NCBI GenBank assembly: GCA_002067045.1
Contig: MVPZ01000141.1
Coordinates: 1 to 24,631, forward strand
DNA length: 24,631 bases
Source of the DNA: Methanomassiliicoccales archaeon PtaB.Bin134
GTDB taxonomy: Archaea > Thermoplasmatota > Thermoplasmata > Methanomassiliicoccales > UBA472
Reading direction: 5' to 3'
Part shown: positions 1 through 7,109 of the stretch, piece after piece
Position numbering within the stretch: position 1 is the stretch's first letter
Layout of the letters: every line of letters begins with the position of its first letter
Position numbers and translations under genes: made by a program
The notes under the pieces: generated by a model
Told to the model about the DNA's origin: nothing
Database searches by the model: none
The model's input: only the letters and a program-made list of their open reading frames with translations

Positions 1-1
1 T

Positions 2-9
2 GGAGGTGA
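2..9 (+). promoter_or_regulatory. Shine-Dalgarno site of taw2
   Basis: GGAGGTGA lies 3 nt before the GTG codon at 13. It is a strong match to the anti-Shine-Dalgarno sequence. It supports the GTG start and shows that the gene is complete although it begins at the very edge of the window. Confidence 0.75.
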
Positions 10-12
10 GGC

Positions 13-1017
13 GTGAGAGCGCTAGCCGTTCCCAAGGAGGAGGCCGACAGCATCAAGGACCGGTTGAACCGCCGCCGGCAGCTGGACCTGGAATGGAGAC
101 CGGGCCGGGAAGGGCGGATGGTGCTCCTCCCCCTGAGGGGCGAGAACCCCTTTCCCGAGTACCAGGTGGTGGAGGCGGAGCTGTCGCCCCAGGACCGCCA
201 CCGCCCCCCGCAGGAACGGATCGCCGAGGCGCTGGAGGTCCCGCAGGAGCTCAAGGCGCTGCTTCCCGAAAAGTACGAGCGGCTGGGCCATGTGCTGGTC
301 CTTCGCCTTCCGGAGGCGCTGCTGCCCTACCGCGGGGAGATAGCCGAAGCATACGCCAGGGTCCTGAAGGCCCGGACCGTTCTGTTGGAGAAGGGAGTCA
401 TACGCGGGGTGGAGCGCCGGCCGGACGTGGAGCTCCTGTTCGGAAGGGAGACCGAGACCACCCACTCAGAATCCGGAATACTGTACCGCCTGGACCCCAC
501 CAGGGTCATGTTCTCCTCCGGCAACTTCGACGAGAAGCTGCGCATGGCCTCCCTGGATTGCCGGGGGGAGACGGTGGTGGACATGTTCGCGGGGATCGGC
601 TACTTCACCATGCCCCTGGCGGCCAAGGCCGGAGCGGAGAGGGTGATCGCCTGCGAGATCAACCCGGAGGCGGTGCGCTTCCTGCGGAGGAACATCGAAC
701 TGAACCATGTCGAGGATATCGTCACCGTCTTCGAGGGGGACAACCGGGACCTGCCCGGAGAGGGCTTCGCGGACCGGGTGGTCATGGGCTATGTGAACGT
801 GACCTGGCAGTTCCTCCCCAAGGCCTTCTCCCTGATCAAGAAGGGCGGCATCATCCATTATCAAGACACCTGCTCCATCGACCGCATACCGCACGGGCTC
901 TTGGATAGGGTGAGCCAGGGCAGCGGCGGCCGACCCTACGAGGTCCTGGGGATAAGGGAGGTCAAGGCCTACGCCCCCTCCATCTCCCACATGGTGGTGG
1001 ACATCAGGGTGAAATGA
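13..1017 (+). CDS. taw2: tRNA(Phe) wyosine 3-amino-3-carboxypropyltransferase, Taw2/TYW2 family
   Basis: A class I SAM-fold enzyme of 334 aa. Family members transfer the aminocarboxypropyl group of SAM to the 4-demethylwyosine base at position 37 of tRNA(Phe) in the cytoplasm. The SAM-binding loop VDMFAGIGYFT lies near residues 190-200, followed by CEINPEA and a GDNR segment. Two details favour Taw2 over the related m1G37 methyltransferase Trm5: the substrate-side motif reads FSSGNFDEKLRM, and the motif after strand 4 reads DRVVMGYV rather than the asparagine-containing VMNxP of Trm5. The C-terminus SHMVVDIRV is typical of the Trm5/Taw2 superfamily. The start is GTG with a strong Shine-Dalgarno site. 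Its 3' end overlaps the convergent neighbour by 14 nt. The superfamily is certain; the Taw2 assignment is likely. Confidence 0.8.
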   Translation: MRALAVPKEEADSIKDRLNRRRQLDLEWRPGREGRMVLLPLRGENPFPEYQVVEAELSPQDRHRPPQERIAEALEVPQELKALLPEKYERLGHVLVLRLPEALLPYRGEIAEAYARVLKARTVLLEKGVIRGVERRPDVELLFGRETETTHSESGILYRLDPTRVMFSSGNFDEKLRMASLDCRGETVVDMFAGIGYFTMPLAAKAGAERVIACEINPEAVRFLRRNIELNHVEDIVTVFEGDNRDLPGEGFADRVVMGYVNVTWQFLPKAFSLIKKGGIIHYQDTCSIDRIPHGLLDRVSQGSGGRPYEVLGIREVKAYAPSISHMVVDIRVK

Positions 1018-2506
1018 CCGCGGACTCGTTGGAGCCGCTGTCCCTTAGAAGGTGAAGAAGCCCCTGATGGTACTCCTCCCCGCATGAGGAGATCATAGCC
1101 CTGGCGTGAACGGCCAGGTGCTCGCCGTAATCCCTCTCCTCCTGGCTGAACTGCCACTTTCGGGAGGCGGCCTCGCCCACCGCCTCCAGGAAGGCGTAGC
1201 AGACCGCCCGGAGCAAATGCTGCTTCTCCGTCCTCTCCACCGATCTCAGCATGGCCGGGAGCCCTTCCGTCTTGAAGGAGCGGGCCAGGGAGTCGGCCAG
1301 CTGGCCCACCTGACCCAGTTGGGAATAGGACGGGAGCGCGCAGAGCACCTCCCGCTCGCGGACCAGCCGGCTGGCCTCCGCCAGCATCTGCCCGGGGGTC
1401 AGGTCCTTCAGGCCCAGGACCCTGTCGGCGGTGGCCGGATCGGAGACCGCCTCCAGCATGTTCCGGCCGTGCGCCTCCCAAAGCTCGTTGATCACCTTGC
1501 CGGCCTGGTTCTGGTCGGAGACGATGGGGACCCCTTTGCCCAGCACGGCGTTCAGCGCCGACCTCTCCGTCTCGCTGCCCTTGAGCGCCTCCAGGAAAGC
1601 CGCGCCGTCCTTGCCGAAGCACTCCTGGCCCAGGATGTACACCTGGCCCCGGGAGCGCATCCAATCCCCCTTGGCCCTGACGAACGCGGATATCAGCCCG
1701 GCATCGTCCAGGTCCCCCTGCAGGTAGCTCTGCACCAGGGACTGGGGCATGGGGAAATCCCCCTGGCACTCCGCCCTTCCCCCGCCGTACGAATGCTCCA
1801 CCACCACGTCCAGATCGTCGTAGGGGTCCGGCGCGGCCACCCTGGCCATCAGATGCTGGGCGGTGTTGACGTCCCCGGCGCATTCGGCGCAGACCGCGAT
1901 CTCCTTCCTGGCCGACCGCCATTTTATGCGCACCATCGGCCGGCCCTGATGCCCGCAGCTTCCCTCGTTCACCCGGTAGGGCAGGTTGTCGAGCATCTCC
2001 TTGACGTACTGCTCCGGGGCCTTCGGTCCGGTGACCGAGGCCAGCAATCCCTCCTCGGTGGAATAGATGTGCAGGCGCTCCTCCCTGGCGAGGTCCCAGT
2101 AGGCCAGGAGCCTAAGGTCGGGGTCGTCGAAGTGCTGCATTCCGATGAGCTTCTCCTTGTCCACCGTTCCGCGCATGGCGAACGATACCGGACCCACGGG
2201 CAGGTTGGCGGTGGTCAGATAGGGAAGCTTCCCGGAGGCGGCCAGGGAAATGGCCGCGGCGTAGGCCCGCACCAGCTGGTCGCCCTTTCCCGCCAGTTTG
2301 ATGAGCCTCTCCGGATCGTCCCGGTACCGCAGCACCTTGTCCAGGCCCTTCTCCAGGCGGGCGAAGGGGGACCTGCGCACCTCCTCCACCAGCCTGGGTA
2401 TGGCCAATGAGGGATCGTCGGCCAGCCTCTTGGATGTGGCCAGCATCTCCCTCTCCATGTTCTTGGGTGTCTTCTTGATCCCGCGGAAGCGCGCCCGGCG
2501 AGGCAT
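1004..2506 (-). CDS. Conserved hypothetical protein, about 500 aa, with a possible zinc-binding CxH...CxxC segment
   Basis: I do not recognise this family. The product is soluble and mostly helical, with no membrane segment or signal peptide. It has a very basic N-terminus (MPRRARFRGIKKTPKN). A middle section carries SCGHQGRP and, about 20 residues later, VCAECAGD, a plausible single zinc-binding site. The C-terminal half is made of helix-rich, Ala/Leu-rich stretches that could be HEAT-like, but no repeat is clear. The start is uncertain: ATG codons at 2506, 2521 and 2539 are all in frame. A TATA-like box centred near 2556 would place transcription start near 2530, which leaves the 2506 or 2521 start inside the message; the shorter form is given. 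It is divergent from the DUF835 gene and overlaps taw2 tail to tail. Confidence 0.7.
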   Translation of the reverse strand: MPRRARFRGIKKTPKNMEREMLATSKRLADDPSLAIPRLVEEVRRSPFARLEKGLDKVLRYRDDPERLIKLAGKGDQLVRAYAAAISLAASGKLPYLTTANLPVGPVSFAMRGTVDKEKLIGMQHFDDPDLRLLAYWDLAREERLHIYSTEEGLLASVTGPKAPEQYVKEMLDNLPYRVNEGSCGHQGRPMVRIKWRSARKEIAVCAECAGDVNTAQHLMARVAAPDPYDDLDVVVEHSYGGGRAECQGDFPMPQSLVQSYLQGDLDDAGLISAFVRAKGDWMRSRGQVYILGQECFGKDGAAFLEALKGSETERSALNAVLGKGVPIVSDQNQAGKVINELWEAHGRNMLEAVSDPATADRVLGLKDLTPGQMLAEASRLVREREVLCALPSYSQLGQVGQLADSLARSFKTEGLPAMLRSVERTEKQHLLRAVCYAFLEAVGEAASRKWQFSQEERDYGEHLAVHARAMISSCGEEYHQGLLHLLRDSGSNESAVISP

Positions 2507-2550
2507 GGTACGGCAACCCATCCCCGCTCTAAAAACCATTCGCCGCCGCT

Positions 2551-2561
2551 AGTTAATTATT
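2551..2561. promoter_or_regulatory. Nearly symmetric TATA-like element between divergent genes
   Basis: AGTTAATTATT is an AT-rich, nearly palindromic island in the 90-bp gap between the minus-strand gene starting at 2506 and the plus-strand DUF835 gene at 2597. Counting about 26 nt either way gives transcription starts near 2530 (minus) and 2582 (plus), both compatible with the neighbouring start codons. A second AT patch, CATACATAATA (2572-2582), is an alternative. Confidence 0.4.
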
Positions 2562-2596
2562 CCACCGCCGCCATACATAATACGGCGAGGGATGGG

Positions 2597-3298
2597 TTGA
2601 GCAGGGAATATGCTGATGGTTACCTGAAGGGGTACGAGGACGGCCTGCGCGAGGCGCTCGAGGAGCTGATAGGCAACACCTGCAGGAAGAACTTCAACAG
2701 CACGGAGATCCAGCTGCTGGCCAAGAACCAGAGGTCCGCGGTGCCCAAGAAGCTGGCCCTGCGGAGGAGGCAGATGGAGAGGGAGATGGGCTTGGACCTG
2801 GACCGGGAGGAGGCATCCCCGACCCGCCAGGAGGCCGGACCGGGCAAGACCGTGCTTCTTAAGGGAGAGGGGAACCAGGAGGCCATGGAGGCCTTCCGGG
2901 ACCTGGTGCAGGCGGGCTGGGACGGGCTCTGCATCTCCAGGATGTGCCCCCGGGACGTGCGCCATTTCGTGGGCCGGGATTGCACCGTGCTCTGGCTGAC
3001 CAAGGCCGACCCCATGGCCGGGGACCAGGACCGGGAGGAGTACCTGCTGCCCACGGAGACCGCCAAGATGCAGACCAGCATACGTAACTTCCTGACCAGG
3101 AACAAGGGCAAACCCTCGGTCATCCTGCTGGACGGGATGACCTTCATCATCACCAACACCGATTTCCGTTCCTTCCTGAAGATAGCGCAGAAGTTGAAGG
3201 ATGACGTTTATCAGGCCCAGTCGCTGCTGCTCCTGCCCTACGAGCCCAAGAACCTGGCGGAGAACGAGGTCCACCTGCTCATAAACGAGATGTCCTAG
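2597..3298 (+). CDS. DUF835 domain protein
   Basis: A protein of 233 aa. The C-terminal half (about 90-230) reads as a DUF835 domain: predicted strands with the hallmark PSVILLDGMTFIITN, then a helix and SLLLLPYEPKNLAENE. DUF835 is common in Thermoplasmata and Thermococci and is often fused to sensory domains; its biochemical role is not established. The N-terminal 60 residues are helical and rich in Glu, Arg and Leu, ending in a charged linker. The start is TTG at 2597, preceded by GAGGGATGG as a Shine-Dalgarno site; the nearby ATG at 2591 runs into a stop after one codon. The stop codon TAG is shared with the convergent Alba gene within the tetranucleotide CTAG (3295-3298). Confidence 0.75.
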   Translation: MSREYADGYLKGYEDGLREALEELIGNTCRKNFNSTEIQLLAKNQRSAVPKKLALRRRQMEREMGLDLDREEASPTRQEAGPGKTVLLKGEGNQEAMEAFRDLVQAGWDGLCISRMCPRDVRHFVGRDCTVLWLTKADPMAGDQDREEYLLPTETAKMQTSIRNFLTRNKGKPSVILLDGMTFIITNTDFRSFLKIAQKLKDDVYQAQSLLLLPYEPKNLAENEVHLLINEMS

Positions 3299-3606
3299 GG
3301 CCGGCGCATGCCTATCCGGATGGAGGACACGTTCTGAGGGCTGCCGTCCAGCCCCGGAAGCACCTCGGTGTGGATGTTGATGTCCCCCAGCGCCAGTTCG
3401 CCCCCTGAACGATCCACGCTGATCAGGGCCACGTCCACCGCCTTGCTGATGGACTTGCCGCGGGCCTGTATTATCAGGTCCGTGTTCCCGGCCCCGAACC
3501 TCTTCACCACCGCTAGTACGTAATTCATGATCGGCTTTTGCCCGATGTAGACTATGTTGCTCTCGTTCAGTGCTCCAACCCCCCAGAAGGCGCGTATCAA
3601 GGGCAT
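3295..3606 (-). CDS. albA: Alba, archaeal DNA/RNA-binding chromatin protein
   Basis: A protein of 103 aa, slightly longer than usual Alba proteins (about 90-97 aa). It carries the family core SNIVYIGQKPIMNYVLAVV, then ARGKSISKAVDVALI, then GDINIHTEVL and a C-terminal NVSSIRIGM strand. The lysine of IGQKP is the conserved lysine acetylated in some archaea. Alba dimers coat DNA and also bind structured RNA. The N-terminus is about 8 residues longer than typical. ATG at 3606 is the annotated start, but TTG at 3600 would fit a leaderless transcript from the TATA box at 3623-3630. The gene is transcribed toward the DUF835 gene and shares the CTAG stop. Confidence 0.9.
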   Translation of the reverse strand: MPLIRAFWGVGALNESNIVYIGQKPIMNYVLAVVKRFGAGNTDLIIQARGKSISKAVDVALISVDRSGGELALGDINIHTEVLPGLDGSPQNVSSIRIGMRRP

Positions 3607-3622
3607 TTAGGAAGCCTGACAC

Positions 3623-3630
3623 TATTTACT
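3623..3630 (-). promoter_or_regulatory. TATA box of albA
   Basis: Read on the minus strand this is AGTAAATA, preceded by a purine-rich BRE-like CGAAAA. Its centre is about 26 nt from position 3600, so transcription should begin within a few bases of the Alba start codon, suggesting a leaderless mRNA. On the plus strand the same patch (CTATTTAC) could drive a transcript starting near 3652. Confidence 0.5.
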
Positions 3631-3797
3631 TTTTCGGTAGGGCCCTGTGAAGGTTTTTCAGACCATATGGAACGTCCATGGACCATATGGTCGCGGACGG
3701 CCCTCCAAGGCCGCGGCCGGTCGGGCCTTCCTGGTCCCCAGATGGCGTTATGGCCCCTGGACCTGCCGGAGGACGCGTCCATGCGCTGACGGGAAAA

Positions 3798-3805
3798 GTT
3801 ATCTA
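3798..3805 (+). promoter_or_regulatory. TATA-like box upstream of the 3862 gene
   Basis: GTTATCTA follows a GGGAAAA BRE-like stretch. Transcription would start near 3828 and leave a leader of about 34 nt that contains GGTGG just before the ATG at 3862. Confidence 0.4.
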
Positions 3806-3861
3806 AAGGGCTGAAGGAGATAGAGTGACGGGGCGTGTGGGCGGTCCCGGGTGGAAATGTT

Positions 3862-4407
3862 ATGCAGAGCAAGGAAGTCAATCTGACCAGAGAGGAGATG
3901 GAGAGCATGGCCAAGGAGGCCATCACCATTTGGTGGACGACCGTGGTGAAGGCCATGGTCATGAGCAGCAGATCAGAGGGGATGAGCAAGATATTGCATG
4001 ATTTCCTGTCCTCGGCGGTGGCCGAGATGGTCAAGACCCACGGTTCGAAGAAGACCCTGGAGATGATGTCCCCCATCATGAGGACCGGGGGGAAGATGGC
4101 CGCGGTCAAGGCCCTCGAGGAGTACGAGATCCTGGAGCGGGATGGCATCGCCATATCCTCGCTGATCGACCTTTGGGAGGGGGCCCTGGGGGTCAAGGGG
4201 GAGATTGTGGAGAAGAGCGAGATCTCCGTGGTCAAGGTGGCCAAGCAGTGCCCCTTCTCCAACCAGCCCCCTGAGCTGTGCGAGCTCTTCGGGCGCTTCG
4301 TGGACGGGTTCTGCGAGGTCATCAATCCCGAGTACGGCTGGTGCCAGACGCACAAGATGTCCGGCGGGGACAAGGAATGCCGCTGGGTGTGCAAGAAGGA
4401 GGATTGA
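3862..4407 (+). CDS. Cysteine-rich conserved protein with a V4R/ATC-hydrolase-like C-terminus
   Basis: A soluble protein of 181 aa. The first two thirds are helical and methionine-rich. The last 50 residues carry six cysteines: QCPFSN, LCELF, GFCEV, WCQTH, ECRW and VCKK, with a closing GGDKECRW. A terminal Gly-Asp-x-x-Cys with upstream paired cysteines is reminiscent of V4R (4-vinyl reductase-like) and L-2-amino-thiazoline-4-carboxylate hydrolase-like families, which bind metal or small ligands; this is resemblance, not identification. ATG at 3862 is chosen because GGTGG precedes it; an in-frame GTG at 3835 is less likely. The gene ends 8 nt before polX on the same strand, so the two are probably co-transcribed. 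Confidence 0.7.
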   Translation: MQSKEVNLTREEMESMAKEAITIWWTTVVKAMVMSSRSEGMSKILHDFLSSAVAEMVKTHGSKKTLEMMSPIMRTGGKMAAVKALEEYEILERDGIAISSLIDLWEGALGVKGEIVEKSEISVVKVAKQCPFSNQPPELCELFGRFVDGFCEVINPEYGWCQTHKMSGGDKECRWVCKKED

Positions 4408-4415
4408 GGGGTCAG

Positions 4416-6131
4416 GTGGAGATCAACGCCAAGGTGGCCTCCGTACTGGAAGAGGTGGCCGACCTCCTGGAGCTGAAGGAGGGGACCTTCTTCCAGGTCC
4501 GGGCCTACCGCAGGGTGGCCCGGGAGATAGCCTCCCTCACCGAGGACCTCAAGGACCTGTACATCCGCGGCCACCTGGACCAGGTGCCGGGAGTGGGCAA
4601 GGCTATCCATGACAAGATCGTGGAGATCATCCGCACCGGCGAGCTGCAATACCTGAACGACCTCAGGAACGAGTTCCCCGCCGGACTCCTGCAGGTCATG
4701 CAGGTGCCTGATGTCGGTCCAAAGACCGCGGGACGGCTGTACAAGGAGCTGAAGGTCACCAACCTGCAGGACCTCAAGGCCGCCGCGGAGCAGCATCGCA
4801 TAAGGATGCTGAAGGGCTTCGGGGAGAGGAGCGAGGAGAACATCCTGAAGGGCATAAGGTACCTGGAGTCCCGGCAGGGGCGCATGCTGCTGGGTTACGC
4901 CTATCCAAGAGGAAGGGCTTTAGAGGAGCACATGCGGGCCAGCGGCTTCGACCTGGTGAGCCTGGGGGGCTCCCTGCGCCGCATGAGGGAGACCATCGGG
5001 GACATAGACATCCTGGTGGGGAGCGCGGACTCCGGCCGGGCCGCCGACGCCTTCGTGTCCTACCCGCAGGCGGCCGAGGTGCTCCTGCGCGGGGACACCA
5101 AGACCTCCATACGCCTGGCGGACGGGGTGCAGGTGGACCTGAGGGTGGTCTCCCCCTCCTCGTACGGCGCGGCGCTGCAGTACTTCACCGGCTCCAAGGA
5201 GCACAACGTGTCCATGCGCTCCCTGGCCAACGAGCAGGGGTTCAAGGTCAACGAGTACGGGGTATTCCGGCTTTCCGACGGGGAGAAGGTGGCCGGGGAG
5301 GACGAGGAGGGCGTGTACGAGGCGCTGGGGATGCAGTGGATGCCCCCGGAGATGCGGGAGGACCGCGGGGAGATCGCCCTGGCCCTCCGGAAGGAGATAC
5401 CAAGGGTGGTGACCCTGTCCGACATTTGCGGAGATCTGCACACCCACAGCGAGGCCAGCGACGGGGTGGACAGCGTGGAGGCCATGGCCTCGGCCGCCGA
5501 GGCCCGGGGGTACGAGTACCTGGCGATCACGGACCACAGCCGTTCCCTGACCATCGGGAACGGCCTGAGCGCGGAGAGGCTGCTGGAGAACGTGGACCTG
5601 GTGCGCAAGGTGCAGGAGTCCCACCCCCGGCTGCGCCTTCTGGCAGGGGCGGAGGTGGAGATAGACGAGCGGGGAGGACTGGACTACCCCCAGGAACTGC
5701 TCGCGGACCTGGACATCGTGGTGGCTGCCGTGCACTCGCGCTTCAAGATGCCCCCCGGGGAGATGACGGAGAGGCTGCTCAACGCCATATCTAACGAGCA
5801 CGTGGACATCCTGGCCCACCCCACCGGCCGCATCATCGGGGAACGGGAGGGTTACCAGTTCGACATGGAGCGGGTGATGCAGGCCGCCAGGGACCACCGG
5901 GTCGCCCTGGAGGTCAACAGCTTCCCCGAGCGCCTGGACCTGAGCGACGTGCATTGCGCCATGGCCCGGGAGAGGGGGGTGACGGTCAGCATAAACACCG
6001 ACGCCCACAACGTCCGGCAGCTCGATTACATGCTCTTCGGGGTGGCCACCGCCAAACGGGGGTGGGTGCCCCCGGAACAGGTGCTGAACGCCCTGCCCTG
6101 GGAGGCGCTCCGGAAACGATTGGGGCTGTGA
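4416..6131 (+). CDS. polX: DNA polymerase/3'-5' exonuclease PolX (Pol beta-type NTase plus PHP domain)
   Basis: A protein of 571 aa, the normal length for PolX. The order is an N-terminal helical domain with helix-hairpin-helix motifs (VPGVGKAIHD near 55, VPDVGPKTAG near 95), a nucleotidyltransferase domain with GGSLRR near 185, DIDIL near 196 and VDLRVV near 242 giving the three catalytic aspartates, and a PHP domain from about 340. The PHP metal ligands are all present: DLHTHSEASDG, ITDHS, GAEVEI, AVHSRF, DILAHPTGR and NTDAHN. PolX enzymes fill short gaps in base excision repair and proofread with the PHP domain. The start is GTG at 4416, placed by homology to the family N-terminus (xxINAKVASVLEEVADLLE). 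It follows the cysteine-rich gene by 8 nt. Confidence 0.92.
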   Translation: MEINAKVASVLEEVADLLELKEGTFFQVRAYRRVAREIASLTEDLKDLYIRGHLDQVPGVGKAIHDKIVEIIRTGELQYLNDLRNEFPAGLLQVMQVPDVGPKTAGRLYKELKVTNLQDLKAAAEQHRIRMLKGFGERSEENILKGIRYLESRQGRMLLGYAYPRGRALEEHMRASGFDLVSLGGSLRRMRETIGDIDILVGSADSGRAADAFVSYPQAAEVLLRGDTKTSIRLADGVQVDLRVVSPSSYGAALQYFTGSKEHNVSMRSLANEQGFKVNEYGVFRLSDGEKVAGEDEEGVYEALGMQWMPPEMREDRGEIALALRKEIPRVVTLSDICGDLHTHSEASDGVDSVEAMASAAEARGYEYLAITDHSRSLTIGNGLSAERLLENVDLVRKVQESHPRLRLLAGAEVEIDERGGLDYPQELLADLDIVVAAVHSRFKMPPGEMTERLLNAISNEHVDILAHPTGRIIGEREGYQFDMERVMQAARDHRVALEVNSFPERLDLSDVHCAMARERGVTVSINTDAHNVRQLDYMLFGVATAKRGWVPPEQVLNALPWEALRKRLGL

Positions 6132-6145
6132 TGCTGGACCAAGAA

Positions 6146-6153
6146 CTTTTATG
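6146..6153 (+). promoter_or_regulatory. TATA box of the AMP/RuBisCO operon
   Basis: CTTTTATG lies 26 nt before position 6176, so transcription would begin at or just ahead of the ATG at 6179. No clear Shine-Dalgarno site precedes that ATG, consistent with a leaderless message. This looks like the single promoter of the three-gene operon 6179-9871. Confidence 0.5.
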
Positions 6154-6178
6154 TGCATGAAGGTACGATACTCATGGG

Positions 6179-7105
6179 ATGTCGGCCGATGAGGTTGCGG
6201 AGCGTATACGCTCGATGGAGATCAGGGGCGCGGCGGAGATCGCCCGCCGCGCGGCCCAGGCCCTGAAGGAAGAGGCCGAGGGCTACGACGGCGCGGACCT
6301 GGGCGCGCTGAGGTCCCGCATGGAGCGGGGCAGGGACGTCCTGCTGGCATCCCGGCCCACGGCCATTTCCCTCTGGAACGGCGTGCAGTACGTCTTCAAG
6401 GACACCTCCGCGGCCGCGACCGCCGAGGAGTACCGGAGAAAGGTCACCGAGAACGCGGACCGGTTCATCAGGCGCTCGAAGAACGCCCTCAAGACCATAG
6501 GGAAGCTGGGCGCGAACCGCATCCGGGACGGGGACAAGGTGCTCACGCACTGCAACAGCAAGGCGGCCATCGCGGTGATGGCCGAGGCCTGGGCCCAGGG
6601 CAAGCGCTTCGAGGCCTACTGCACGGAGTCCCGCCCCTGGAGGCAGGGGGTGCTCACCGCCAACGATCTGGCCAGGCTGGGGATCCCCTGCACCATGATC
6701 ATCGATTCCGCGGTCCGCTACGTGATGAAGGACCTGGACCTCGCGCTGGTCGGAGCGGACACCATCGCCTCCAACGGCGCGCTGATCAACAAGATCGGCA
6801 CCTCGCAGGTGGCCCTGGCGGCCAACGAGGCCCGCGTACCGTTCACCGTGTGCGCGGAGACGTTCAAGTTCTCCCCCCGCACGATATACGGGGAGCTGGT
6901 GAAGATAGAGGAGCGGGACGCCACCGAGGTGGTCGGACCGGGGGAGGTCCCCCCGGAGGTCAAGGTCTTCAACCCGGTGTTCGACGCCACCCCGCCCGAG
7001 TACATAGATTCGATAGTGACCGAGATCGGGGTAATCCCGCCCTACGCCGCCTACCAGGTGATAGTCAAGGAGCTGGGACAGGAGTTCATATTCTACGAGG
7101 ACTGA
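6179..7105 (+). CDS. Ribose-1,5-bisphosphate isomerase (eIF2B/MtnA-like fold)
   Basis: A protein of 308 aa. In the archaeal AMP pathway this enzyme converts ribose 1,5-bisphosphate, made by AMP phosphorylase, into ribulose 1,5-bisphosphate for RuBisCO. It belongs to the family of eIF2B alpha-like isomerases that includes methylthioribose-1-phosphate isomerase. The catalytic cysteine is in LTHCNSKAA (Cys125) and the catalytic aspartate in GADTIASNGALINKIGT (Asp194). Phosphate-binding and substrate loops WNGVQYVF and TESRPWRQG are present. Immediate linkage to rbcL and AMP phosphorylase makes the assignment firmer than homology alone, since eIF2B-like proteins are hard to tell apart. It is 4 nt upstream of rbcL. 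Confidence 0.9.
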   Translation: MSADEVAERIRSMEIRGAAEIARRAAQALKEEAEGYDGADLGALRSRMERGRDVLLASRPTAISLWNGVQYVFKDTSAAATAEEYRRKVTENADRFIRRSKNALKTIGKLGANRIRDGDKVLTHCNSKAAIAVMAEAWAQGKRFEAYCTESRPWRQGVLTANDLARLGIPCTMIIDSAVRYVMKDLDLALVGADTIASNGALINKIGTSQVALAANEARVPFTVCAETFKFSPRTIYGELVKIEERDATEVVGPGEVPPEVKVFNPVFDATPPEYIDSIVTEIGVIPPYAAYQVIVKELGQEFIFYED

Positions 7106-7109
7106 TAAC

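Larger units (their letters stand above)
3607..3861. other. Long intergenic region rich in palindromes and nested hairpins
   Basis: No convincing gene lies in these 255 bases. The region holds palindromes GTCCATGGAC (3674-3683), GACCATATGGTC (3681-3692) and GGCCGCGGCC (3709-3718), and GACCATATGG repeats at 3661 and 3681. Folded as RNA, CGTCC (3673-3677) pairs with GGACG (3695-3699) around GACC/GGTC. AAGGCC (3707-3712) pairs with GGCCTT (3724-3729). GGTCC (3733-3737) pairs with GGACC (3759-3763) around GGC/GCC. It may be an operator cluster for Alba or the downstream gene, or a small structured RNA. No function can be assigned from sequence alone. Confidence 0.45.

Noticed and set aside
1106..2410. 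Long plus-strand open frame of about 430 codons opposite the unknown 500-aa gene
   Set aside because: It is the antisense shadow of the minus-strand gene: rich in His, Leu, Gly and Gln, with no Shine-Dalgarno site or family match. Similar shadows oppose the thermosome, dnaK, MFS and PolX genes.
3669..3789. A 40-codon plus-strand frame starting MERPWTIW in the Alba upstream region
   Set aside because: No Shine-Dalgarno site, odd composition (Trp/Pro/Arg-rich), and it runs through the palindrome cluster, which better explains the sequence.
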